Counted from the stretch's first letter, positions 40,523-52,578 are shown. The stretch: 64,000 bases of DNA from Prosopocoilus inquinatus (GCA_036172665.1 CM069877.1:13226501-13290500); one strand, 5' to 3'. Program-made: numbers and translations. The notes: generated by a model from the sequence alone, not told the origin.

Positions 40523-41482
40523 CCTATACTATGCTTTCTTTACTTGAACTTTAATTTCGCCTGCACTGCAAAGCTGTGGTCAGTGTGATGATAATTAAAT
40601 AGTCATATGTGCGGAGAACATATCAGTTCATTTTTATTATTTACTTTTATAATAATATGAAAACCGTATTAATCACACTGAGCATTGCCTTCTTCTTGAA
40701 TTGAATTCGTTCATAAAATAAACCCAGGTGTATTTTTTTTCTTTTCAATTTTAAAGTTGAACGCACAAACCGAATTACTACACTCCTTACAAAACATGAT
40801 TTCATCCAATATTCATCATATCTACTTATTACGGTTTGAAAGCAACAGACAATTGCAGTTTCCTGTAATTTTTCTTTCCCCAAAATTGGTAGTGTTTAAA
40901 CATGACTTCACAGGTGACATTTAAAGATTTTCAACACCTCAGAGTGTTCAGGTAACGCCTCCCATTCCCGTTCTGAGATTATTGTGTAACAAAGATAACA
41001 AATACAAATGTCACAAGAGCAACAAGAAAATCAACACTTTCAGGGAATTCTGTTTACTACGATGGTAGTAGTTTAGGGCTGACTGTCTAGTCAAAAGTGT
41101 ATTAGGTTATGTTATTCTACGCAGCCGTAGTAAATTCCCATTTGCAAAACGTCACTTTGATCAACAAACTTTCGACTGTGTTTTTTTTATCCTTAGATAA
41201 GATTATTGTGCGACAAGGATAGATAGAAAAAAAAAATCACTAATGTCGCTACCTGAACGTGAAGTATTGTGTCGATTTAACTTTAGTATGGAGTGGTAGC
41301 CTAAAGCCCCCCCCCCCCCATTAATTTTGCAACCAAATAAGATGGAAAGTTCAGACAAAAGCCAAATCAAAGTTGATTGTTTGAAGTTGGCATGTCGTGC
41401 AAGCTTTGTGAAGATTTCTTAATTATTTGTAAGTTTCACTCTCTTTTTTTTGTTACAAATTTTTAAATTTTCTTAAAAGCTT

Positions 41483-41560
41483 TTCTTCTAGGCTTGATAA
41501 TGATCTAACGGGTCGAAACCGCGGTCGTGTCTGTTTTATTTAAAAATAAAACACTTTACA
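41483..41560 (+). repeat. Hammerhead-like relic, degenerate core
   Basis: GATCTAACGGGTCGAAACCG followed by CGGTC gives a stem II, a GAAA box, a short stem III (CC/GG) and a GTC. The first box reads TTGATAA instead of CTGANGA, so it is probably inactive. Confidence 0.35.
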
Positions 41561-42689
41561 TGTGGCTCGGGACTTTTTCCAAATACCAAATAAAGCCAAA
41601 GAGCTTAATTTATTTTCTTGGTGTGAGATTTTGGTTTGGTGCGTTGGTACTACATATTTCTGTTGTTTCTGTCAATTGTCAATTTTGCTGTAAGAAAGTT
41701 TCCGTTTAATATTTAAGAATAAAATCAGGACTCTGGTTAATGTTTTTATGTTAATTTTTTTCACGACCTTCTAGATTTCACGGGACGACGTCTCTATACA
41801 GCCTGGGCAATTTACTACTTCAAGTGTTTTTCCGTTGGCGCTACTTACCCAAAAAACCGGAAACGGAAGTACATCCGCGATGTCATTTTTGACATCGCTA
41901 AAAGCGAGCTAAGAGGTCAAACAAAAACGTTTTTTTTTTATTCTGATCCTGGCTTGCGAAGCTTTATAATGTAATTTCGTGCTTAATTACGTTATTCTTT
42001 TCTAATTATACAAAGTGGTTTTAATTATTAGCACCATCGCACTGTCATAAATATGCTTCGTTTGATGTTGATGACGTTTAAGTGTTAAAAAAACTTCAAT
42101 TTGGGTAACTAGCGCCAAAAACGGAGAAAATTCGCACCAAACTGCCTTGTGAAATCTAGTAGGTCGTGATTTTTTTAATACTATTAATTTTGCTGGGTGG
42201 CTGTAATTATGAAGTGACACTTACGGATGACAGACAGTAATTAATAAAGTTCAGTCATTAGCTGAGTTCAGCTGTGCGCTCAATTTACTTTTTGATCAAA
42301 AATGTGAGGGAGGGCGACTGTGTTTAAGTGTATGTAAGAATGAATAAAAGAAATGCTCCGAGCGATCTGAATTTGTTCATTTGTCATTCGTAGACGACAG
42401 TTCAAAATTACAGCTACTCAGCAAAAGTTTTAGTATCGTTAAATTGTCAAGAAAAGTGTCAGTTTTTTTTTTTTTTTTGCTGCAACATATCTGTATCAAA
42501 ACCGTTAACTTTTAGATAAAATAGCGACATCTTACGATCGCTTTTTGAGAACCATTTCAGATCGTTTTATTAATTTAGAAGTGACCTTAAGACATTTCAT
42601 ACGTCAGGTTGATTAAGGCTGGTTCACAACTAATAACTCACGGCCAACCACGAGAAGAAATTTTAAAAAAGGCACTTTATTAAAAATAG

Positions 42690-42875
42690 TAGTTGAAGTT
42701 TGTTCTTGTCCGATGAAAATTGTAAGTACAAAGTTTTTTTAAAATCTCGAACCGGACAGAAAAATGAAGGGAAAACACTCAACGTTTCGCTATAGATTTA
42801 TAGCTTCGTCAGGAGTCCTTTTTTCATATTTCTGTCCGGTTCGAGATTAAAAAAACTTTGTACTTAAAAATAGTA
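42690..42875. mobile_element. Penelope-like fold-back fragment
   Basis: The arm AAGTACAAAGTTTTTTTAAA with TCTCGAACCGGACAGAAA at 42724-42760 is mirrored at 42830-42866. It encloses a hammerhead core. A related copy with the ribozyme cut short is at 63312-63455. Confidence 0.6.
42776..42818 (-). ncRNA. Minimal hammerhead ribozyme motif (type I-like)
   Basis: On the minus strand: stem I ACTC (42816-42813), catalytic box CTGACGA (42812-42806; position 7 is free in the consensus), stem II GCTATA/TATAGC, box GAAA (42788-42785), a one-pair C/G stem III, then GTT and the stem I partner GAGT (42780-42777). Such hammerheads with tiny stem III are known from Penelope-like retroelements. Self-cleavage would fall after GTT. 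Activity is inferred from the intact core only. Confidence 0.6.
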
Positions 42876-45739
42876 GGTCTGGCAACACTGGTTTTCACTG
42901 ATTTCCTTCAGTTTGATTTACAGAATAGAGCAGCTAGAAACTATTTAGTTCTAGCTACTTACAAAAATAGAAAGGACAGCATCTTTAAGCGTTGTTTCTG
43001 TTTTTGCAATTATGAAGTGTCATCTACGAATAAATTAGCTTTTTTAAAGATAAATTCATTTTCCATTTTTGCCTTAGCTGTAGGAGTCAATATTTTTTGA
43101 ACTGAAATAATTAATGGCTGTACTTTATTAACTATTGTCTGTCATCCGTAAGTGTCAATTCATAATTACAGCCACCCAGCAAAATTCTAAGCATTATTAA
43201 ACTTACGTCAAAAAAAGAGTCAATTTTTTTGGCGGCGACTGTAGCACAGTACTTACCACAAAATTTATTGAGCAATTCTTATCTTGTTTGCCTTGCGGGT
43301 AAATCACTTGGAATTTAGAAGAGACGACTTATTCATATTTTACGTTTTACCCACGATGAAGTCTCCTTTTGTCTGATGGAAAGTCTCAAATGACAATGAC
43401 GCTTTAATTTAATATGTCAATTTGGCATACTGGGTTGCGTTCAGAAACTGTATTTTGGGCGTTTCAAACGAGAAGCAAAATATACAAAATCACTTACACG
43501 ACAGAGAAAGAATATTACTCAGAACGCGCTACTTTCCGTTTCTGAACGAGCCCCAGAGGTCGCCAAATGGTGTACCTTCCAAGACCTACTTCACGGAAAC
43601 TGTTTTTTTTTTTTTTTTGGGAATTGAAACGGCCGTGAAAGCGTTTGCTTATCAATATAGTTGGCCGTGGTTCATAGTGGGCGCAGCGCCTCCTTTAATC
43701 AATTTTAGTGTTTTCGGTTTAAACTGATACATTTTTATTTGTTTTATTATTTATAAATCTACTAGATAGTGATTTTATTAAAAAAATATATCCGATAGTT
43801 AAGAGAATATTTTTTTGTCATTAAATCAAAAATAAATTAAAACTGCTAAAACTGAGAGCGTCATTAAATGTAGCATTAAAGCTCCTTTAAAATTGTAGGT
43901 CACTTAAGCCACCATGCCATTTAAAATTTTAAAGTTCATTGCAACGTTGGTAAAACTGATATTGCATCAGGCAGGTTGTCGTTGTCGTTCTCATTTAATA
44001 TGCAGTTTGAAATTTTCTCCCCGCAAAAGTAACTCGTGACGTCACACGAAACTTCTATCCGTCGCAGTGAAGTAAATAGGGTGAGTTTTAATCTGTTTCC
44101 TAAAGCTTAATCTATTTCACTAAAAATGAAATCAATTCTGTGGTCCTATTGATCAAATAACGCAAAAATCTCGTTAATGTACCCAATGGAAGTTATCACG
44201 TGACGTGACGTGACGAGATACGCATCCTCTGTCCCCTCTGTTGATCAAGGCAACCTTCTAATACACCGTCCAGCTCTACCAACCTTGGTTCATTCATGGC
44301 CAACTTTATCAATAAGCTTGACGCTTATATGGCCGTTCCAATTTTCGATTTTCAAGGCAAACTTTTGTTCTTTTGACCATTGCTCTGACGTTTGAAACTT
44401 GGTACACCACATGGCACCATCTATTAATGATTGTTATATAATTAGATGTGTCAAAACACTATTCGCAAGTTAAAAGAATGTCGTAAGACTTATTTCCTCA
44501 GTTATTAGCTTATTGATAAAGTTGGCCATGGTTCATTGTGCGCGTAGCACCACCTAGCGGATATTCAAAAGTAATAGGGTACGTGAACCTTGTTTTTAAA
44601 AAATTTTATTTGAAAGTAGGTAAAAATACGATAATTTAGATATATTTCTTTTTTTTTTTTATGAATATTAAAGTAAAAAATTAAAGAAATTTGAATTGTT
44701 TAAATTCCCGCCAATACGCACATTCTGACCGTGTGACGTCAATGTTCATATGTTTAATATCATATTATTTTAAAGTAATTTGCACTTCTAGTTCAGTTTA
44801 AAAATATATCACGTCGTAGCTTATGCTTTGTGGAACGTATTACATCCGTTTTCAAGTCAAACTAGTGCCTAAATTTTGAAAAAATATCGAAGTTCTTTCC
44901 TCCTATTATTTACATGGGAAGGAATTCCCGCCATTTTGAAATGAATCGTCCCCTTAAGGAGAAGAAATTTAAGGTTATGTCAAGCGTGTTTCAAGTTGAC
45001 AATAGGGTACATGAAACTTTTTTTTTTTTAAGATTTTATATGAAAGTAGATAAAAATACGATAATTTAGAATATATTTCTTTTTTTTATAAATGAATATT
45101 AAAGTCGTAAAAAATTAAAGAAATTTGAATTGATTAAATTCCCGCCAAAACGCACATTCTGACCGTGTGACGTCAATGTTCATATGTTGTCAAATCGCAA
45201 TAAGTGAATATCAATACGAACACATAAAACTTATTACAATAAATAGTAAAACATATTATCAGTATTGTGCTGTGCTATAATGTAAAAATACCTGTGCAAG
45301 AACTCCGAATAAGTTATTTATAAGCGTTTCACAAAATTTAATGTTACCAACCTTACTTCTCAATGGCGAAGAGTTCCTGTTTCCACCACAAATTTCCCAC
45401 CAACAAAGTAGAAAACATAATAATTTCTTTAACATATTCACTTCGTAATTGTTGCTTAAATTAACACTATATTTTTCAGCACATATTAAGAACAAACGTT
45501 CAAACTATTTGACAAGGATCTGCATACAACATAAACGTCAAGTGACATTTTATGAACAATGACGTCACAACGAATGGGAAGCCTTTTGAAATCACGTGAT
45601 TCAAATTTTAATATTTACGATTTTATTTATTAATTTAAGAGAATAAATAAATAGAGACAGCGTACAAATTTGGTGTTTTCGCGTGTGTTATTGACTATAG
45701 TCTCGATTAGAGAGCTTTAATTAATAATTTCATATTATT

Positions 45740-45859
45740 GGGCGCGTTCAGCGGATGCGTTGCTTACTCAGCAGTCGTTTGTGATTGGCTATTACCTTCA
45801 TGTGAGCCAATCACAATCGATTGCTGAGTAAGCAACTCAGCCGCTGAACGCGCTCATTG
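45740..45859. mobile_element. Palindromic MITE P2, 120 bp
   Basis: Nearly identical to P1 at 28248-28370. The sister direct repeat at 46283-46718 continues TATATTATTGTCATGTA without it, giving a natural empty site. Confidence 0.88.
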
Positions 45860-46028
45860 TCATGTATAGGGTACATGTTAAGGAAGTAATTTAGAAATGT
45901 TAAAAATGAAACAATCACATTAAACAAAGACTAAGTGGGCTGTGCATGTCATGTAGCATCTGTCAGTCGCGCAATTTACTAAAATTAACTTCAAAAATTC
46001 TCACATTTTATAATTAAAAAAAATTAAA

Positions 46029-46124
46029 ATGGATAACCAGAATTATGTGGATATTATTGCAGCTGCCTAGAGACTTTACAGAAATCGTTTTCCTAACAAA
46101 TTACTTCCAAGTGCTGATAAATAA
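46029..46124 (+). pseudogene. Possible helix-turn-helix transposon relic with a stop
   Basis: ATG at 46029 reads MDNQNYVDIIAAA, TAG, then RLYRNRFPNKLLPSADK and TAA. The pattern YVDII...A-RLY-RFPN--PSA recalls the short N-terminal helix-turn-helix of insect transposon proteins (DUF4817-like). It lies between the two 450-bp direct repeats. Confidence 0.3.
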
Positions 46125-46974
46125 ATAAATTGCAATGTAAATGTATTCAGAAGCAAAATTTGTAATAGAGAAAGCACAGAAAAATTGATAGTGTAATTAA
46201 AAAAATAATAATAAGTTGTGTGCGATCTGTTAAAAAATAGACGTTAAAAAGAAATTTATTGCAGCCCAGGTTAAAATGTTGCTGTGCAAGAACTCCGAAT
46301 AAGTTATTTATAAGCGTTTCACAAAATTTAGTGTTACTAACCTTACTTCTCAATGGCGAAAAGTTCCCGTTTCCACCACAAATTTCTCACCAACAAAGTA
46401 AAAAAGTATAATAATTTCTTTAAGATGTTCACTTCGTAATTGTTGTTTAAATTAAAACTATATTTTTCCGCACATATTAAGAGCAAACATTCAAACTATT
46501 TGACAAGGGTCTGCATACAACATAAACGTCAAGGACAATGTATGAAAACTGACGTCACAACGAATGGGAAGCCTTTCGAAACCACGTGATTTATATTTGA
46601 ATATTTTCGGTTTTATTTATTAATTTAAGAGAATAATAAATAGAAACAGCGTATAAATTTGGTGTTTTCGGCTATAGTCTCGATTAGAGAGCTTTAATTA
46701 ATAATTTTATATTATTGTCATGTACCCTATTCTATCTCAAAAATTAGTATTTTTTAACTACTTTGATTTGGTTTTTGTCTGAACTTTCTATCTTATTTGG
46801 TACCAAAATTAATAGTGGGGTAAGCAACTTTAGTCCAGCACTATTTAAACAGTACCATTTTGAAGAAAGAAAAATTACAGGAAACTGTAATTGCCTACTT
46901 TTTTTTTTTTGCTTTGGACCGTATATTGTTCAACACAGTCTTGTTTTTCCATCACTAAAAAAATCGTCTCTTCT

Positions 46975-47403
46975 TTACTTCAAATTTATTCTAGTAGTGC
47001 TAGTGCATGTTTCGATGACCTCTGTGTGTTTGTTACTTACGCTACTGCTTCGGTGCTTTACAAGAAGATTCGAAAGCACCATTTTATTACCAAGTTGTTT
47101 TAAATCTTCTCGTAAAGCGTAATAATCATTAATCTCTCTCACTTTAAACTCTATAACGCTAAACACAACCGTAACATGTATTGAATAGGTAAATAATATG
47201 AAGACTGCGAAATATTTTTGTGAATGCAATACCTTTACATTAAGTGCTAGTAAAAACATTGTGGTAGTGCTTCTGCTTGCTAGGTCCGTGTAACTGAAGG
47301 TTGTCAAATCTAAACAAACAACCAACCCCACCCTCCCCATAGATTGTAAATACATACAGTTTTTTAGACGTACACGAATTTTTATACTCCTGTAACGCAG
47401 CAC
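46975..47403 (-). other. Unrecognised 142-codon open frame with one hydrophobic segment
   Basis: The frame contains a hydrophobic run near residues 65-82 (YFAVFILFTYSIHVTVVFSV) then a charged stretch (EINDYYALREDLKQLG). A GTAAGT at about 47053, after KHRSSS, could be a splice donor, with a possible start at the inner Met (MFLLALN). No partner exon or family was recognised. Confidence 0.2.
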
Positions 47404-48125
47404 AAATTATCTTTAGAGTCCATCCGTCATCTCCAAATGCAATCCATCATCTGAGTAAATAAATGTATGTATAGATTGTCTTCCATGTGCAATAAAGCGT
47501 AAGCAAAATGCCTTATTTAGAGCATTTATGATAAGTTGTCTTGACTTCGGCATATTCTGCCTGCGGACAGAACTGCACTAAATCCGAAATCAAAATTAAA
47601 AGTGCAATTACTACAGCATGCGGAAGATGCTCGAATAAAAAATTCTTTGCAATAATCTCACCTACTACACACAGATGGATTTGGCAACCGTACCGCGGTT
47701 TGTTACACGGCCGAGTAAGTGTAATTGTCACACAGTTGAATACAAAATAAGTGTGGTCTTTATAAGCTCTGATTAGGCCCCCTCTCGGTGGGCAGCATCT
47801 TCCGTGCTTATAAAGCTACGGACGTGAAAGCATGCTCGTCAATTCTTTTATATACGAACAAAGAAACGTAATATTATTCGAAGGGACATCGTTCACAACA
47901 TAATAGCTAATACATTGAAGAAATTATTTTGTAATCAATTGTATTCTCATGTTGCAATATATGTTAAGCTTGTTGATACTATATTTATTATTAAAGTGTT
48001 TCATGAACAGTCTGAAACTTTCTTTGTCGTAATTTCGCAAGCGACGTATATTCCCCCCCGTCCATGTCCAATAAAAAAAATGTTTACTTACATTTAACAT
48101 TTACTAAATAAGTTCCTTTTTACAG
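47404..48125. other. Spacer before CHCHD1, no confirmed gene
   Basis: A plus-strand frame at 47541-47750 with a CGQNC / CGRC pattern has no matching family spacing. A donor-like GAGTAAGTG lies at about 47713. The right end holds the CHCHD1 3' UTR. Confidence 0.35.
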
Positions 48126-48482
48126 TCATTTTATGTGAGGATATTTCTTGAAGAGTAAATTAATCTGTTTAGGCGACAAATTCTTGTCGCCGGGAGTCAA
48201 TATCCCCTTCGCCTCTCTTTCCTTCCTGAGGTTTTTCGCCTTCAAATGATTGTGATAGCAATTTTGGAAGGCGTCTATTTCTTTTGAGCATAGGTCTTGG
48301 TGGAACTCGTTTGCCTTGAAGCAGGCGAACATGACGGACATCTCGTAAATGCAACAGACCTCGGAGTTCTTGTCTCCCTTCCCGGATAGGGTAGGTTTTA
48401 ATTTCAGGGGCAGAATCTCTTGGAAGGGCACGGGTTCTCTCGCGGGAGATCTGGCCCCCAATAGGACGCTAGCAATTCTCAT
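48126..48482 (-). CDS. CHCHD1: CHCHD1 / mitochondrial small-subunit ribosomal protein mS37
   Basis: A 118-residue protein, the same length as the animal family, in a single coding exon. It has a basic N-terminus (RIASVLLGARSP) and a twin CX9C fold: C44-x9-C54 (CIYEMSVMFAC) and C65-x9-C75 (CSKEIDAFQNC). The tail LSPKQINLLFKKYP matches the family's C-terminal helix. mS37 is a component of the small mitochondrial ribosomal subunit, where the two disulfide-linked helices stabilise a hairpin. A 58-bp intron (48541-48484; GTAAGT...TTTTTTATAG) lies in the 5' UTR and ends one base before the ATG. No regulatory element is visible. Confidence 0.93.
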   Translation of the reverse strand: MRIASVLLGARSPAREPVPFQEILPLKLKPTLSGKGDKNSEVCCIYEMSVMFACFKANEFHQDLCSKEIDAFQNCYHNHLKAKNLRKEREAKGILTPGDKNLSPKQINLLFKKYPHIK

Positions 48483-48483
48483 T

Positions 48484-48541
48484 CTATAAAAAATGTCCGT
48501 TGTATTGTTAGTAATATTAACTTGAAGCGTTGCGAACTTAC
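48484..48541 (-). other. CHCHD1: 5' UTR intron of CHCHD1
   Basis: Donor AAG|GTAAGTT at 48542/48541 and acceptor TTTTTTATAG|A at 48484/48483 on the minus strand. 58 bp, like the other small introns in this window. Confidence 0.65.
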
Positions 48542-48935
48542 CTTCTGATTATTTTTTTTTAATTTTAAGGTTAACCTGTTTCTATAAATTGGTTCGCTGC
48601 CAACTTCAGAGAGCTCGATGCAATCTTGCCAACTCTGCATTTAAAAAAGAGCTAAGTGGAAATCAAAATAAGGCAGATTTGAGTCGAATTCCAACGAAAA
48701 TATACAGAATGTTAATAAAAAAAACCTGTACAACGTTAGGCAGGTTATGGTAGAGATCAAAACAAGAAAAAGATTCTAATAAACTCATGTCCCATACTCA
48801 AAACGGGTATCCACACTTGTGTTCATTCTTCTAGAATTTTTATTTTTTACATAATATTCGGGATCGATAAATTAAATTTAAAAAAAAATTAAGTAAAAAA
48901 AAATCCGCCTGACAATAAAAAAATAGAGTACAATA

Positions 48936-49063
48936 GGCGTTTACGATTATTGGAGTGTTACATGGATCGGGGTAAAAAAGTGAGATAGAATGAATGCTTT
49001 TAATGCAAGTAAGAGTGAGAGAATTGATTAACCGGTATATACCGCTCCAATTATCGTAAATGT
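48936..49063. mobile_element. 128-bp MITE, copy 2
   Basis: GGCGTTTACGATTATTGG ... CCAATTATCGTAAATG, with an interior shared with 32520-32647. Confidence 0.8.
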
Positions 49064-49068
49064 CTAAT

Positions 49069-49198
49069 GGGATCTATTCTGTATCAATACCGTTAAATTT
49101 AAAGGGGTGTTAAATTTTGTTGCTACGGTTACAACCAATCAATTTTAAAGGACCACTAAATTTTAACACCCCGTTAAAAAGTTATAGAATACGCCCCA
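49069..49198. mobile_element. 130-bp MITE-like palindrome
   Basis: GTATCAATACCGTTAAA with AAAGGGGTGTTAAATTT is mirrored by AAATTTTAACACCCCGTTAA with TATAGAATACGCCCC. Confidence 0.7.
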
Positions 49199-49429
49199 AT
49201 TAATCGATTTGAAATTCAACTGTTTCAATATACAGCACCCTCTTGTGATTAAAATCTGAAGCTACATATGAGAGCAGCGCTTCTGATGGAGAATTTATTA
49301 AAAAAGTTAGTTTCTCAAATTTTTCGACTTTTGATTTTATTGATTTTCATTGTTTATTCAGCTACCCATGTGGAAAGTAACTGAAGCTTGTGCTCAATGG
49401 CAATAAATCAATTTCTTTTTTCATTTGTT

Positions 49430-51480
49430 CGAAACCGACGACTTAAATAATAGCAAAAAAAGACCGAAAGCAGAAAAGACTTGGAGAAATCAAGAAAATC
49501 AAAACAAAACAAATGACGATCGATCGCGCGGCAAATGTTTACATACGCAATCGCCAGTTTTTTTTTTTTTTTTTTTCATTTAAAGAGAAACCGGAGAAAC
49601 TCACCCTCTCTTCTTTTTCTTTTGTTCTTTCAATAAAAAAAATGGCAAAAGTAATGCAAAATAACACAAACGAAAAAAAAACAAATAAAAATATTTAAAA
49701 AAAATTAAAAAAGAAACAAAAGACGGTCGATGGGACTTGTGCAAATTTCTAATTTTTCGTTTCGTCATCGAGAAACAAAAGAAAACAGAAGAAAACTTCA
49801 AGAAATCAAGAACAACGAAACAAGATAGGTAATGATCGATCACGCGGCAAATGTTTACATACGCAATCACGAGTTTTTTTTTTTTTTAATTAAAAAGAAA
49901 TCGGAGAAACTTCTTTCGCTTTCTCTTCTTTTTCATTTGTTTTTCCTATAACCAGAAATGGCAAAAGTAATGCAAAATAAAACAAACGGAATTTAAAAAA
50001 AAAAACAATAATAAATAAGAATATTAAAAAAAATAAAAAAGAAGAAAAAAACTAATGAACATATAAATAAATATTAAAATGAAATATGTTTAAAAAAAAG
50101 TAAAACAAGAGACGATCGATCGTACTTGTGCAAATTTCTAATATTTCGTTTCGCCATCGAGAAACAAAGTAAAAAACAAAAGAAAACAGAAGAAAACTTC
50201 AAGAAATCAAGAACAACGAAACAAGACAAATGACCATCGATCGCGCGGCCAATGTTTACATACGCAATCACGAGTTTTTTTTTTTTAATTTAAAAAGAAA
50301 TCGGAGAAACTTCTTTCACTCTCTCTTCTTCTTCTTTTGTTTTTCCTATAACAAAAAAATGGCAAAAGTAATGCAAAATGAAACAAACGGAATTAAAAAA
50401 AAACAATAATAAATAAAAATATTAAAAAAAAATTGGAAAAGAAAAAAAACTAATGAACATATAAATAAATATTAAAATGAAATATGTTTAAAAAAAAGTA
50501 AAACAAGAGACGATCGATCGTACTTATGCAATTTCTAATATTTCGTTTCGCCATCGAGAAACAAAGTAAAAAACAAAAGATAACAGAAGAAAATTTCAAG
50601 AAATCAAGAACACTAAAACAAGACAAATGACGATCGATCGCGCGGCGGCAAATGTTTACATGCGCAATCGCGTTTTTTTTTTTTTTAATTTAAAAAGAAA
50701 TCCGAGGAACTTCATTCACTCTCTCTTCTCTTTCTTTTGTTTTTCCTATAATAAAAAATGGCAACAATTATGCAAAATAAAACAAACGAAATTAAAAAAA
50801 AAAAACAATAAATAAAAATATTAAAAAAAATTAAAATAGAAAAAAAACTAATGAACATATAAATAAATATTAAAATGAAATATATTTAAAAAGAAGGAAA
50901 ACAAGAGACGATCGATTGTATTTGTGCAAATTTCTAATTTTTCGTTTCGCCATCGAGAAACAAAGAAAAAAACAAAAGAAAACAGAAGAAAACTTCTAGA
51001 AATCAAGAACAACGAAACAAGACAAATGACGATCGATCGCGCGGCAAATATTTACATGCCCAATCGCCAGGTTTTTTTTTTTAATTAAAAAGAAATCGGA
51101 GAAACTTATTTCACTCTCTCTTCTGTTTCTTTTGTTTTTCCTATAACAAAAAATGGCAAAAGTAATACAAAATAAAACAAACGGAATTAAAAAAAAACAA
51201 TAAATAAAAAAAATTAAAAAAGAAAAAAAACTAATAAACATATAAATAAATATTAAAATGAAATATATTTAAAAAGAAGGAAAACAAGAGACGATCGATC
51301 GTACTTGTGCAAATTTCTAATTTTTCGTTTCGCCATCGAGAAACAAAGTAAAAAACGAAAGAAAACAGAAAAAAACTTCAAGAAATCAAGAACAACGAAA
51401 CAAGACAAATGACGATCGATCGCGCGGCAAATGTTTACAAACGCAATCGCCAGTTATTTTTTATTCGAAAACAAATCGGA
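49430..51480. repeat. About 0.4-kb tandem repeat, five to six units
   Basis: The marker GACGATCGATCGCGCGGCAA with ATGTTTACATACGCAATCG recurs near 49512, 49829, 50230, 50627, 51025 and 51409, about 317-401 bp apart. Units also share a poly-T block, CGGAGAAACTT, TTTTGTTTTTCCTATAA, ATGGCAAAAGTAATGCAAAA and CCATCGAGAAACAAAG. Following sequence to about 51785 (AAACGAGGCGGCAAACG, then CGAACAAAATATATAATTCCG) matches the end of the 25190-26030 block. Confidence 0.85.
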
Positions 51481-52202
51481 GAAACAGAAAACACCTTAGT
51501 TTTAAGAATGGTATTTTATTATAAACAAATTAAATATTCTAAAGTGAGTTCGAAAAGAAACGCCATTCGAAAAAAAACAACATTTTGATACAAATCGTAA
51601 TACAAGATCAAGATAATACGACCACACCTGTTAAGACGCGAATGTATAATTATCAGCGAACGGATTTACATATTTTGTTCGATTAAATACAAACGAGGCG
51701 GCAAACGTATAACTCTGCAGCGACTGCAGACGCCCATACTCTCGTTGCCGCCTCATTCGAAATAAACCGAACAAAATATATAATTCCGTCCCTTAATAAT
51801 TATACTAACAGCTAATAGTCAACTTAGAAAAAACGAATGTGTCATAAAAATAAAAAGTTTATCATTTTTCTCCGAATAAAAAGAATTACTTTTTTAAAGA
51901 ACCTGAGTGATAACTAATCACGGCTAAGTGATTAGCCTTATCAAAAGGGTGTGTTACACAAAAACACATGACTAATCGAATAACACTTTTCTTATCCTGC
52001 ACTGGTATACACTAAAGTATTTCTGTTTTGTTCTAACCTGATACATTAATACGAGATGAAGATGCGTTGAGTGTGCACTGGTGCAGGGTAACAAACAAAC
52101 CTTTTATTGTATTTAATCAAATGTTTAATCAATAATGAAGAAGGATCAAATACTATTTACTATTTTCCAAATGTTTGGCAACACTGCGACGATAGCAAAA
52201 TC

Positions 52203-52578
52203 GAATCTTGAAATATACCTCAGCCATAGGATAAGCTGTCTTTTTGTAAGAACTGAGCACGCTCTAAAAATTAATTACTCCGTAATTACATAAGTAAACA
52301 AGGAATAATATCATTAATGAGAAAATGAAACAAATAATAAGGCTTTTTAAAAACGAGCTAAAAGAGTAATTTATTGACTTACTTGACGTTTCGCAGATGT
52401 AATTATTTGCTTTATCAAAAGTGATTAACGGAAATATAAACATATTCTCTGCAATTGTCACGAGCAAAAAGTATCCAAAAAATTAAATTATCATTAATAA
52501 TATCTATTTTAAACGTATTAATGTCACAAGTTGTAAGCCAAAAGCTGGCGCTGAGGTACATTTCAAGATTCGCTTATA
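52203..52578. mobile_element. MITE of the CTTGAAATGTACCTC family with an insertion
   Basis: TCTTGAAATATACCTCAGCC at the left is mirrored by GCTGAGGTACATTTCAAGA at the right. The middle carries GAGCTAAAAGAGTAATTTAT with GACGTTTCGCAGATGTAATT, also seen near 39150-39205. Confidence 0.65.

Larger units (their letters stand above)
44573..46733. repeat. TAGGGTAC(A/G)TG repeat with 450-bp direct repeats
   Basis: TAGGGTACGTGAACC at 44574 and TAGGGTACATGAAAC at 45005 begin two direct copies of about 180 bp. TCATGTACCCTATT at 46733 is the inverted end. Inside, 45292-45740 and 46283-46718 are direct repeats (TGTGCAAGAACTCCGAATAA ... CGATTAGAGAGCTTTAATTA). Confidence 0.65.
40835..46925. mobile_element. 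About 6-kb nested inverted-repeat complex
   Basis: The flanks are inverted: ACGGTTTGAAAGCAACAG with CAGTTTCCTGTAATTTTTCT at the left, and AGAAAAATTACAGGAAACTG with GCTTTGGACCGTATA at the right. Further in, AAGATGGAAAGTTCAGACAA (about 41340) mirrors 46770-46800. Inside lie inverted arms 42188-42252 / 43121-43187, the Penelope-like fold-back (42690-42875) and the TAGGGTAC repeat (44573-46733). It is best read as successive insertions into one old element related to 63623-63850. Confidence 0.5.

Noticed and set aside
43422..43727. 101-codon frame
   Set aside because: It crosses a poly-T run and a repeat also seen near 44520; no protein-like conservation.
45292..46718. Long terminal repeats of a small retrotransposon
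   Set aside because: The two 450-bp direct repeats have no TG...CA ends, primer site or polypurine tract, and the spacer is mostly a MITE; segmental duplication of a DNA-element part fits better.
47541..47750. Chemosensory-protein-like cysteine pattern (CGQNC ... CGRC)
   Set aside because: Cysteine spacing does not fit the family (14 residues where 18 are expected) and the downstream sequence does not match.
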